Shown here: piece by piece, positions 17,901 to 25,447 of the stretch
How positions within the stretch are numbered: the first letter of the stretch is position 1
Layout of the letters: the number at the start of each line of letters is the position of its first letter
DNA from: Alistipes sp. ZOR0009
GTDB lineage: Bacteria > Bacteroidota > Bacteroidia > Bacteroidales > ZOR0009
Direction of reading: 5' to 3'
NCBI RefSeq assembly: GCF_000798815.1
Contig: NZ_JTLD01000031.1
Location: 1-64,000, forward strand
Length of the DNA stretch: 64,000 bases
Program-made: the position numbers and the translations under genes
Notes under the pieces: generated by a model
The model's database searches: none
What the model was told of the DNA's origin: nothing
What the model saw: only the letters and a program-made list of their open reading frames with translations

Positions 17901-18875
17901 ATGAAACGAAGAATGAGGACAACCTTAGACCTTTGTAAGCGGGTAGTAGCCATTGCAACGTACGATGCAAAAATTGCCAGCAATCCAGGTGTTAGGCTTT
18001 CGGTGGGGCGTATAGAAATGCTGCTAGGCACAACAGATAGCGCACAACCCTACCTTGCAGGCAGCAAGCACTGTTTTACCGCGCAGCGGCGGGCGCTGCG
18101 AAGCGAGCTGCTCGGAGAACTTTTTCTTTTCGGTACCCATCTTAAGTCGTACGCGCTTCAAATTTCGGATAAAAAGATGCAGGGGGTGGCGCATATGACA
18201 AAAACATCGCTGCTTAAGCTTCGCGACGACAAGCTGCTGGAAAAAAGCAGCAGCATTAGGGCTTTGGCAGCGCAGCATATGGAGGCGCTAAAGGAGCAGG
18301 GCATAACCGATGCCGACGTGGAGCGCCTTACCAGTGCCGCCGATAATATATCGAGGTGCTTTGCCGAAAAAAGAGAGCACAACACTAGCTTCGGGTTGGG
18401 GCGGCAGTTTTCCGTAACCTTAATACAGCAATTAAAGGAGGAACTACGGCTGTTAGATGTCCACATGCTGGCCGCCAAGGCAAACAATGAGGCCGTTTAC
18501 CAGGAGTATGCCGCCATCCGATCCCAGATGCGCCATCAAAAGCGGGGCGGGCTAAGCCTCCGAATGAAGGTGGTCGACAGCCAGATGCAAAACCCCTTAA
18601 GCAACGCAAGCATTCAAATTTTCAAGGACGAGAAGGGGCTACTTTTTGATAACCTAAAGGCCGGAAACGCTGAGGTTGATCTTGCCGAAGCGTTAGCGTA
18701 CAAAAAAGTAACCACGCCTAACGGTCTTGCCTACTGCCGAACGATGGAAGATGGCAGCTATACCGCGCTGGTATCGATGTTTGGCTACAATCCGGAGGCG
18801 GTGCGGATTTTTATCAACCAAAACAACACGTTTGTGCTGCAAGTGGAGCTGCAGCGCAGTAGCATAGTTAGCTAG
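17901..18875 (+). CDS. Hypothetical protein: helical N-terminal domain plus carboxypeptidase-regulatory-like C-terminal domain
   Basis: 324 residues from ATG 17901, preceded by AAGGGGAG; an in-frame start at 17865 is less likely. I do not recognise a named family. Residues 1-215 are helical and charged (long heptad-like stretches, e.g. RDDKLLEKSSSIRALAAQHM and VTLIQQLKEELRLLDVHML). Residues about 225-320 look like a carboxypeptidase-regulatory/transthyretin-like beta domain (RMKVVDSQMQNPLSNASIQI, then DGSYTALVSMFGY and an FVLQVEL ending). No signal peptide or enzyme motif is visible. Bacteroidota genomes carry several proteins of this general architecture. It stands alone between two long non-coding segments, suggesting a lineage-specific or recently acquired locus. 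Confidence 0.65.
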   Translation: MKRRMRTTLDLCKRVVAIATYDAKIASNPGVRLSVGRIEMLLGTTDSAQPYLAGSKHCFTAQRRALRSELLGELFLFGTHLKSYALQISDKKMQGVAHMTKTSLLKLRDDKLLEKSSSIRALAAQHMEALKEQGITDADVERLTSAADNISRCFAEKREHNTSFGLGRQFSVTLIQQLKEELRLLDVHMLAAKANNEAVYQEYAAIRSQMRHQKRGGLSLRMKVVDSQMQNPLSNASIQIFKDEKGLLFDNLKAGNAEVDLAEALAYKKVTTPNGLAYCRTMEDGSYTALVSMFGYNPEAVRIFINQNNTFVLQVELQRSSIVS

Positions 18876-19677
18876 CGGTAAGCTATGGCTTGTAGGGCTG
18901 CAGGTAGTTGTAAAAAATGGTGATGCACGAGCAAGTTTTGTGAGCTGCGTACTGGTAATGGCTCTTGTATGCTCTATTTACGGCTACTGGGAGCAGCTTG
19001 TGGGCGTCTTCCTCTTCGGTATACGCCTAAACTGACATATTGGCATGTGCTTGTAGTAGATTTTAGCTTAGGTTTTATGCCGTGGTGCGGCAATTGGATA
19101 GGACAAATTGTCCGAGCTGTTTTTCGCTGCCTGCTGTTGAGCTGGCATGGGGTGCGGGCACTTTAGAATCATCGTTATCATATAAAAAATACTACTCGTA
19201 GCCCATCGTGGATTAAGGCGGAGGGTAAGCAATGGGCACGCAGCAGCTATATCCTGCAGCGCGGTATTAAAAATTGGTCACCCAGCCGCTGTTTTGGGCG
19301 TATTGCGGTAGGTTGGCCGTAGCAGGCGCTGCTGCAGCTTCCATGCAGGCGGCAGCATGGGGCGCGCTCATCAAATCAAAAGCAACATCAAGGGCGTATA
19401 TGTATTGATAAGCTAAAGTAGTTAGTACATATTACGTATTATGAAAACAGGCGTATACGTATTTTACGGGTGTTTTTATGTTTTCTTTTATTCGATACTA
19501 AGCATGGTAATCAGCCGATAGCTTTAAGACTACATCGAACATATTTGGATCGACATCGTATGGTGAAAAAAAATATGAGGGGTTTGATTAAAAAATGTGC
19601 GTTAAAATATTGGTGTTTGGTTAACAATTTTTACATTTAGGAATCTTTTTAAAACATATTGTAAGGAGGATAAAACC
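18876..19677. other. 802-bp gap without a supported gene
   Basis: Short frames exist (for example + 18969-19166, and a 34-codon minus frame 19267-19371 ending GWVTNF) but none resembles a known protein or has a convincing start. The segment 19200-19370 is richer in G and C with GCTGCTGCAGC and CATGCAG/GCAGCATG self-complementarity; the segment 19380-19660 is AT-rich. It may hold decayed coding sequence and the upstream control region of the next gene. Confidence 0.5.
19663..19670 (+). promoter_or_regulatory. Unusually strong Shine-Dalgarno sequence
   Basis: AAGGAGGA lies 7 nt before the ATG at 19678, a near-complete match to the anti-SD. Most Bacteroidota genes, including most in this window, have no SD, so this site is distinctive and also fixes the start codon. 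Confidence 0.75.
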
Positions 19678-21030
19678 ATGACTAAAAGAAATGTTATTAT
19701 TATCGGTGCCGCCGGTAGAGACTTTCACAACTTTAACACCTTTTTTCGGGATAATGAGCAGTACAATGTAGTTGCATTTACCGCTGCTCAGATTCCCGAT
19801 ATCGATGGAAGAGTTTACCCCTCAGAGCTAGCAGGAAAACTTTATCCCGCAGGTATTCCAATTCATCAGGAGCAGGATCTTCCTAAGCTCATCAAGGAGC
19901 TAAAAGCTGACGATTGCGTTTTCTCTTACAGCGATGTAACCTACAATAAGGTTATGGGAATGAGCGCGCTTGTTAATGCCAATGGCGCCAACTTCATGCT
20001 ACTCGGACCAAAGGAAACAATGATTAAAAGTACGAAGCCTGTGGTTGCCGTTGTTGCTACCCGTACCGGATGCGGCAAGTCTCAAACATCGCGTAAGGTG
20101 GTAGAGTATTTAATGGCAAAGGGATTGAAGGTTGTGGCCGTTCGTCACCCAATGCCTTACGGCAATCTTGTAGAGCAAAAGGTGCAACGCTTTGCAACGG
20201 TTGAAGATCTTAAAAAACATAAGTGTACGGTAGAAGAAATGGAGGAGTACGAGCCTCACGTAGTTAGAGGAAACGTAATTTATGCAGGCGTAGACTATGA
20301 AGCTATCCTCCGGGCAGCAGAAAACGATCCAGATGGCTGCGACGTTATCCTTTGGGATGGTGGAAATAACGACTTCGCCTTCTACAAGCCAGACCTAACT
20401 ATTACCGTGGCCGACCCACACCGTCCCGGCAACGAGCTAAGCTACTATCCAGGCGAGGTAAACCTTCGCATGGCCGAGGTAGTTGTTATCAATAAGATGG
20501 ATTCTGCCTCGCCAGAGGGAATTCAAACCGTACGCGAGAGCATCCGTAAAGTAAATCCCAACGCAATTGTTGTAGATGCCGCATCGCCAATTCAGGTAGA
20601 CAACCCAGAGCTAATCAGAGGCAAGCGCTGCCTAATCGTAGAGGATGGTCCAACATTAACCCACGGGGAGATGAAAATTGGAGCCGGAACCGTTGCCGCA
20701 CGCAAGTTTGGCGCTTCGGAAGAGGTGGATGCACGTCCATATATCGTTGGAAAGCTTAAGGAAACTTACGCAATCTATCCAAATATTGGCGCGATACTTC
20801 CAGCAATGGGTTACAGCGAGCAGCAGCTCAAGGATTTGGAAGAAACAATCAACAATACAAACTGCGACACTGTAATAATAGGTACGCCGATTGATTTACA
20901 GCGTATCATAAACATTAAGAAGCCTTGTACACGCGTTTACTACGATTTGGCTGAAATAGGCAAGCCAGATTTGAGTGGTGTACTAAGCCAATTTGTTACC
21001 GAGCGAGTAAACAAAAAGGTGATGGCTTAG
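19678..21030 (+). CDS. Cyclic 2,3-diphosphoglycerate synthetase homologue (P-loop GTPase-like)
   Basis: 450 residues. The N-terminal Rossmann-like part (1-125) begins KRNVIIIGAAGRDFHNFNTFF. A P-loop TRTGCGKSQTSRKVVEYL follows at about 129-146, then ILWDGGNNDFAFYKPDLTITVADPHRPG (about 222-249) and an NKMD motif (VVINKMDSA, about 269-277). This whole-length architecture is annotated as cyclic 2,3-diphosphoglycerate synthetase after the methanogen enzyme that makes the thermoprotectant cDPG. Bacterial homologues are widespread in anaerobes but I know of no demonstrated function, so cDPG synthesis here is only a family inference. Single gene with its own SD and terminator. Confidence 0.82.
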   Translation: MTKRNVIIIGAAGRDFHNFNTFFRDNEQYNVVAFTAAQIPDIDGRVYPSELAGKLYPAGIPIHQEQDLPKLIKELKADDCVFSYSDVTYNKVMGMSALVNANGANFMLLGPKETMIKSTKPVVAVVATRTGCGKSQTSRKVVEYLMAKGLKVVAVRHPMPYGNLVEQKVQRFATVEDLKKHKCTVEEMEEYEPHVVRGNVIYAGVDYEAILRAAENDPDGCDVILWDGGNNDFAFYKPDLTITVADPHRPGNELSYYPGEVNLRMAEVVVINKMDSASPEGIQTVRESIRKVNPNAIVVDAASPIQVDNPELIRGKRCLIVEDGPTLTHGEMKIGAGTVAARKFGASEEVDARPYIVGKLKETYAIYPNIGAILPAMGYSEQQLKDLEETINNTNCDTVIIGTPIDLQRIINIKKPCTRVYYDLAEIGKPDLSGVLSQFVTERVNKKVMA

Positions 21031-21050
21031 TGCGTTAGGTTAATAGGGCG

Positions 21051-21077
21051 AGGCACCGAGAAATCGGTGCCTTTTTT
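21051..21077 (+). terminator. Rho-independent terminator of the cDPG-synthetase homologue
   Basis: AGGCACCGA and TCGGTGCCT form a perfect 9-bp stem with a GAAA tetraloop, followed by TTTTT. Confidence 0.9.
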
Positions 21078-21128
21078 ACGACAAACGGCTTAGCATGGGC
21101 TACAACGGGTAAATTTTTCGCAACAAAT

Positions 21129-21183
21129 GGCTTTGCAAAGCCACAAATGTCGAAATATACTGCATTGATGGGCTTTGCGAAGG
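21129..21183. repeat. GGCTTTGC-containing palindromic repeat element
   Basis: A perfect 14-bp palindrome GGCTTTGCAAAGCC (21129-21142) is flanked by CAACAAAT and ACAAATG; a second GGCTTTGCGAAGGC-like copy is at 21170-21183. The word CAAAGCCACAAATG closely resembles the units of the tandem array at 58746-58997. Confidence 0.5.
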
Positions 21184-21241
21184 CATAAAGGGTTTTTGAG
21201 TTACCTCTTTTTTTATATTTTTATGCAAAACTTGTTAAGGG

Positions 21242-21811
21242 ATGAAACGCACTATTAACCTATACCTATTCTTCCTACTTCTGCTCTCGGGGGTAGGCGT
21301 TCAGGCACAAGATTCGTTAAGTATTTCGCCACCTAAAAGGCTAACATCTGATATGATTGCCTTTATTTGGGGAGATACCGTGCGTGTAAACATTCGTAAG
21401 GTAGATAAGGAGTATGTAACCTACTCGTTAGAGGGAGAAAGATATCGACAAAAGACACAAAAGACTAATATCACCTCGCTTTTCTACAAAGATGGGCGGG
21501 TGGAGAAGTATCCAAACCAAGTTTTTAAAAGAAAATTGAGTGAAGGCGCTTCGAAAATCAAGGTTACGAACTCGGATGAGGATGTGCAGATTTATCGGGA
21601 GATAGCAGAGGTGGAGGGACGCTATGTTGGGTACGAAAGCTTTACCTACACCAACTCTTTTTTAGAACGAATGGCAATTGATAACCTAAAGGAGATTGCG
21701 TTTAAGAATGATCCGGCTGTGCGGGTGCTGCTAATCAAAAAGGTAAGCATAACTAGAGGATATGGCGAGGGACCGTCGGCCGTGGTAACGGCAGTGGCCT
21801 ACACCCGATAG
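21242..21811 (+). CDS. Secreted hypothetical protein
   Basis: 189 residues with a clear signal peptide (MKRTINLYLFFLLLLSGVGVQAQ, cleavage after AQA or QAQ near residue 22). The mature part is mixed beta/alpha with a KRLTSDMIAFIWGDTVRVNIRKVD beginning, where a short beta-rich module is followed by a charged segment and a C-terminal region resembling a small DUF (LLIKKVSITRGYGEGPSAVVTAVAYTR). No named family is recognised and no catalytic motif seen. It is monocistronic, between two strong terminators. Confidence 0.7.
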   Translation: MKRTINLYLFFLLLLSGVGVQAQDSLSISPPKRLTSDMIAFIWGDTVRVNIRKVDKEYVTYSLEGERYRQKTQKTNITSLFYKDGRVEKYPNQVFKRKLSEGASKIKVTNSDEDVQIYREIAEVEGRYVGYESFTYTNSFLERMAIDNLKEIAFKNDPAVRVLLIKKVSITRGYGEGPSAVVTAVAYTR

Positions 21812-21917
21812 CTAGAGAGGCAGCTGCAAAGGGAACAAAGCATCAGAAAAACGAAGTAGGAAACAAAAATACTCGAAGAAGTATGGCCGCACGCCTAATG
21901 CGGTGCAAGGATATTTA

Positions 21918-21949
21918 AAAGGCCCATAGAGTTTGCTCTATGGGCCTTT
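21918..21949 (+). terminator. Strong terminator between the secreted protein and the cyd operon
   Basis: Perfect 14-bp stem AAAGGCCCATAGAG / CTCTATGGGCCTTT with a TTTG loop, flanked by A and T tracts; probably bidirectional. Confidence 0.88.
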
Positions 21950-22015
21950 CTGTTTTTACTATACGTATGCTGTAATACGTGATGTCGGATTCAGGGATTG
22001 CTTCTCCCGTGGTGT

Positions 22016-22138
22016 TTACTTCGCCTTGTCGGCAGGGTTTTTCTCGAACTTATGTATGGCCAGCTCGCTTAGCTTGTAGCTTAGGTATATCATTACCGGC
22101 CAGCTTAAGAACCAAAGAATTTCGCTTAGATATTCCAT
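22016..22138 (-). CDS. CydX-like single-helix small protein of the cytochrome bd operon
   Basis: A 40-codon ORF starts 11 bp after the cydB stop on the same strand. The peptide begins MEYLSEILWFLSWPVMIYL and ends KNPADKAK: one hydrophobic helix (about 4-25) with a charged C-terminal tail. This is the size, topology and genetic position of CydX/CydS-type subunits that stabilise the CydAB oxidase. Sequence identity to proteobacterial CydX is not evident, so subunit function is inferred from size, topology and context. Confidence 0.7.
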   Translation of the reverse strand: MEYLSEILWFLSWPVMIYLSYKLSELAIHKFEKNPADKAK

Positions 22139-22149
22139 CGCATTAATTG

Positions 22150-23301
22150 TTAGTAGGTGTGAGTTTCATCTTTCATCTCCTGAGCGGTAATCTGCTTCCT
22201 GTTCATGGCGCGCCAAGCATACCAAATGTAGGCAAGTACAAAAGGAACAAGAATGGAGACAATGCTCATGGCCTTAAGCGTGTATGGGCTCGAAGAGCTG
22301 TTTACTAAAGTAAGAGAACTTTGTAAATCGGCCTGCGAAGGGTAGTAAGCGGTGTTGTTGTAGCCAATGCTGAGCAGAAGTGCCAGCACGGTAAGTACGG
22401 TTCCTAGTCCTGCAAACCAGATTCCCTTAGTATTTTTTTGAGCGATTATGGTTGAGATGATGCCCCATAGTACCAAAACTACGCCAACTAGCAGAATAAC
22501 CAGCAAGATTGGCATCTGAATGAAGTTAAGGAAGTACTTGTATGGCTCCATGTATACAACTTGGGTGTCGGGGTTAACCGCAAAGCCCTTGCTTAGGAAA
22601 ATGGCAGCAAGGAAGCCCAAGAAAGTAAGTACAAATGGAATGGCATTGATAAGAACCTGCTTTTTGGAGCGCTCGAAGATGGTTTTATGATCGATGCTGT
22701 TGATTAGGTACAGCGCACCCAACGTACGAGCAAGGAAGAATACCGCCAAACCAAGAAGAACGTTACGGTAATCGGCCACGGCTTCTAGCCCATGCCAAGC
22801 GTTGGCCCAACGCGAGATGGTTGGGGCTCCAATATTAGCAAGGTTCATCTTATCTACAAAGAAGTTGCCTCCCGTAAATAGGGTTGCCACGGCAGCACCA
22901 AGCAGAATGGTTCCGAAGAATCCGTTAAGGAATAAAAATGCCTCGTAGGTTTTTTCGCCAAGGAAGTTGCCCGGTTTTTTTCTGTACTCGTACGAAACCG
23001 CTTGGATAACGAAGAAGAAAAGAATGGCCATCCATACCCAGTAGGCGCCACCAAAGCTGGTGGAGTAGAAAAGAGGGAAGGAGGCAAAGAAGGCACCACC
23101 AAAGGTAACCAGAGTGGTAAAGGTAAATTCCCACTTCCGACCAAGGGAGTTAACAATCATGGTCTTTTCCTCGTCAGTCTTACCAATTCGGAACATGAGC
23201 GTTTGGCCTCCCTGTACAAATAGAAGGAAAACCAAGATGCTTCCTAGAAGCGATACAATGAACCACCAGTATTGCTGTAAAAATGTATATGTAATTTCCA
23301 T
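22150..23301 (-). CDS. cydB: Cytochrome bd ubiquinol/menaquinol oxidase subunit II
   Basis: 383 residues with about eight to nine membrane helices. Begins MEITYTFLQQYWWFIVSLLGSILVFLLFVQGGQTL, typical for CydB; contains RKWEFTFTTLVTFGGAFFASFPLFY and YEYRKKPGN. CydB partners CydA in the inner membrane to reduce O2 to water without proton pumping. Directly follows cydA (1-bp gap) and precedes the CydX-like ORF. In an organism with HydF this oxidase likely provides O2 scavenging or microaerobic respiration. Confidence 0.95.
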   Translation of the reverse strand: MEITYTFLQQYWWFIVSLLGSILVFLLFVQGGQTLMFRIGKTDEEKTMIVNSLGRKWEFTFTTLVTFGGAFFASFPLFYSTSFGGAYWVWMAILFFFVIQAVSYEYRKKPGNFLGEKTYEAFLFLNGFFGTILLGAAVATLFTGGNFFVDKMNLANIGAPTISRWANAWHGLEAVADYRNVLLGLAVFFLARTLGALYLINSIDHKTIFERSKKQVLINAIPFVLTFLGFLAAIFLSKGFAVNPDTQVVYMEPYKYFLNFIQMPILLVILLVGVVLVLWGIISTIIAQKNTKGIWFAGLGTVLTVLALLLSIGYNNTAYYPSQADLQSSLTLVNSSSSPYTLKAMSIVSILVPFVLAYIWYAWRAMNRKQITAQEMKDETHTY

Positions 23302-23302
23302 A

Positions 23303-24862
23303 TTAATGTCCTCCTTCTGGTCCTTTTTTGATTTGCTTTAGCATGATGCGAATTTCGGCCACAAGCAGTAACGTGAAAATGGCTGCAAATAGCGAGAAGG
23401 TGATCATTACCGAGCTGGCATCGATGCGAGAAACAGCGGCAACGGTAGGCATGATATCTTGGATAACCCAAGGCTGGCGTCCAACCTCAGCAACGATCCA
23501 TCCAGACTGCGAAGCGATAAATGCGAGCAGGATGCTCCATGGACCAACCCACAAAAACCATTTTTGCTTGGTGATGGTATCCTTAAGTGCGAAGATAAGC
23601 GCAAGCAGGAAGAATAGGATGAAGAAAAATCCTAACGCAACCATTATATGGAAGGTGTAGAAGGTTAGCGGAACATGGGGGACTATTTCTTTTGGATTGT
23701 TTAGGTAGCCATACCCAAAGTTCTTGAAATTATCCGACAGGATCTTCTTTTCTACGGCCGCTTGCGTAGTATCACCAGCCTTAACTGCTTTACGATAGTT
23801 GCCAAAAGCTGTAATTGCGGCCTTACCGCTGGCAATTTTCTCTTCGGTTGATTGCGCAATGACGCTATTGCCTTCGGTATTGGTGTGCATGTAGCCACCT
23901 TTAATAATATCGTTGATGCCAGGAACGTAGGCGCTCGAATTTCCGAAGCTTAAGATTGAAAGGGCGCTAGGAATCTCAACTTTAAACAGGAATGGATCTT
24001 TATTATCGCCAACCTGCTTGCTGTGATCTAGAATTCCGAATGCAACAAGACCAGCATTTGCTTTACCATCGTAAAGACCTTCCATTGCAGCAAGCTTCAT
24101 GGGTTGTTTATCGGCTACTTGCTTTGCCGAACCATCGCCTGTTAGCGCAATAAACACCGAAGTGATTAATCCAAACACGGCGGCAACAACAATACTCTTC
24201 TTGGCAAATACAATATCCCTTTTCTTTAGAAGATACCAGCAGCTGATGCCAATAACAAAGGCGGCGGCGGTTACATATCCCGAAGAAATGGTGTGTAAAA
24301 ACTTATTCATGGCAACGGGCGAGAAGAGCACGTCCCAGAAGTTGGCCATTTCATTTCGCGCGGTGTCTGGGTTAAAAGTCATACCTGCAGGATACTGCAT
24401 CCAGGCGTTGGCAACCAAAATCCAGAGTGCCGAAAGGTTTGCGCCGATGGCCGTAAGCCAGCTCGATACGAGGTGGGTCTTCTTCCCAACCTTATTCCAT
24501 CCAAAAAACATGATGGCAATAAAGGTCGACTCCATGAAGAAGGCCATAATTCCTTCGATGGCAAGCGGTGCTCCGAAGATGTCTCCCACAAACCAGGAGT
24601 AGTTAGACCAGTTTGTGCCAAACTCAAATTCGAGGATAATGCCGGTTGCAACTCCAATGGCGAAGTTGATGCCAAAAAGAGTCATCCAAAATTTGGTTGT
24701 CTTTTTCCAAAATTCATCACCAGTCTTTACGTAGAAAGTTTCCATTATGGCAACCAAAAACGATAATCCTAAGGTGAGAGGTACAAATATCCAATGGTAC
24801 ATAGCAGTAAGAGCAAATTGCGCTCTCGACCAATCTACCAATGATACGTCGATGTTCTCCAT
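23303..24862 (-). CDS. cydA: Cytochrome bd ubiquinol/menaquinol oxidase subunit I
   Basis: 519 residues from MENIDVSLVD (24862); an upstream ATG at 24898 would run into DUF4492. Heme ligand His is H23 in QFALTAMYHWIFVPLTLG; the conserved GRQPWVI motif lies near the C-terminus (EVGRQPWVIQDIMPT). The region around residues 250-330, the quinol-binding Q-loop, is present and not shortened. Function: quinol oxidation and O2 reduction with hemes b558, b595 and d. It is the second gene of the DUF4492-cydA-cydB-cydX-like operon. Confidence 0.95.
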   Translation of the reverse strand: MENIDVSLVDWSRAQFALTAMYHWIFVPLTLGLSFLVAIMETFYVKTGDEFWKKTTKFWMTLFGINFAIGVATGIILEFEFGTNWSNYSWFVGDIFGAPLAIEGIMAFFMESTFIAIMFFGWNKVGKKTHLVSSWLTAIGANLSALWILVANAWMQYPAGMTFNPDTARNEMANFWDVLFSPVAMNKFLHTISSGYVTAAAFVIGISCWYLLKKRDIVFAKKSIVVAAVFGLITSVFIALTGDGSAKQVADKQPMKLAAMEGLYDGKANAGLVAFGILDHSKQVGDNKDPFLFKVEIPSALSILSFGNSSAYVPGINDIIKGGYMHTNTEGNSVIAQSTEEKIASGKAAITAFGNYRKAVKAGDTTQAAVEKKILSDNFKNFGYGYLNNPKEIVPHVPLTFYTFHIMVALGFFFILFFLLALIFALKDTITKQKWFLWVGPWSILLAFIASQSGWIVAEVGRQPWVIQDIMPTVAAVSRIDASSVMITFSLFAAIFTLLLVAEIRIMLKQIKKGPEGGH

Positions 24863-24869
24863 AGTTCTT

Positions 24870-25103
24870 CTATTTTTTAGGTGTCGTAAGCTGTTCAATT
24901 ACATACTCGCTGCGCTCTTTGTCGCTGCGGAAATTCTTTTTCAAGATGTTCGGAAAGAAAAAAATCTTCATAACAGCAAACATTATGAAGAGCTTAAGCA
25001 AAATTATAGCCCAAAGCGTCTTTCCCAACTGCATATTCCTAAATCCATCGTAGTAGAACCTGAATATTCTCATCAGCACGTTGCCTCTACTTGATGATTC
25101 CAT
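24870..25103 (-). CDS. DUF4492 family small membrane protein
   Basis: 77 residues; one membrane helix (about 30-50, LWAIILLKLFIMFAVMKIFFFP) between an Arg/Tyr-rich start (MRIFRFYYDGFRNM) and a charged C-terminus (FRSDKERSEYVIEQL). DUF4492 proteins lie immediately upstream of cydA in Bacteroidota and some Campylobacterota, implying a role in bd oxidase assembly or function that is not established. Gap to cydA is 7 bp, so it is cotranscribed. Confidence 0.88.
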   Translation of the reverse strand: MESSSRGNVLMRIFRFYYDGFRNMQLGKTLWAIILLKLFIMFAVMKIFFFPNILKKNFRSDKERSEYVIEQLTTPKK

Positions 25104-25392
25104 ACAATTTGTGTGTTAATTAGTGTTAGACTAAAATAACACTTAATTGGGATGTTTGTTTTATGAAGGAATAAATTTTTGTATAAAAATTTTCGGATGC
25201 AAAAGGGAGTAGGGGACGGGCTAAATATTTAGCGGAGAATTCGTAAAGCATTTCGCAGGCTGGCGAATGAAAAAGTTTCTCTAGATTGGATCTAAACAAT
25301 AGTAGCGTCTTCTTTTTTCTTAACAACAAATGGCTGTAAAAGGGAGGCTTGTAAGCCTTCGCGAGCCACTGCTGCTATCGCTAGCCGCAGAT

Positions 25393-25421
25393 CGACAAAA
25401 TTTAAGATGTTAAATTTGTCG
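25393..25421 (+). promoter_or_regulatory. Operator-like dyad upstream of the APS/PAPS-reductase-like gene
   Basis: CGACAAAATTTAA (25393-25405) is complementary to TTAAATTTGTCG (25410-25421) apart from one extra A. The dyad directly abuts the -7 box, so a dimeric regulator bound here would block the promoter. Confidence 0.55.
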
Positions 25422-25429
25422 TATCTTTG
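25422..25429 (+). promoter_or_regulatory. Putative promoter of the APS/PAPS-reductase-like gene
   Basis: TATCTTTG matches TAnnTTTG. An upstream TTG codon that could be read as a start lies inside this box, so the true start must be the ATG at 25448. Confidence 0.65.
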
Positions 25430-25447
25430 AACCTCGAACGATTTTTT

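Larger units (their letters stand above)
25104..25447. promoter_or_regulatory. 344-bp divergent control region between the cyd operon and the APS-reductase-like gene
   Basis: No credible gene. The right end carries an interrupted dyad and a -7 box for the rightward gene (listed separately). On the cyd side I see no TAnnTTTG box; the stretch 25104-25200 is AT-rich. A minus frame at 25126-25329 is not supported. Confidence 0.5.

Noticed and set aside
18969-19166. 65-codon plus-strand frame in the gap before the cDPG-synthetase homologue
   Set aside because: Cys/Trp-rich composition, no promoter or SD, no recognisable motif.
19267-19371. 34-codon minus-strand frame ending GWVTNF in the 802-bp gap
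   Set aside because: Too short, low-complexity Ala-rich, no supporting start or conserved context.
25126-25329. 67-codon minus-strand frame between the cyd operon and the reductase gene
   Set aside because: No start signal and random composition in the divergent control region.
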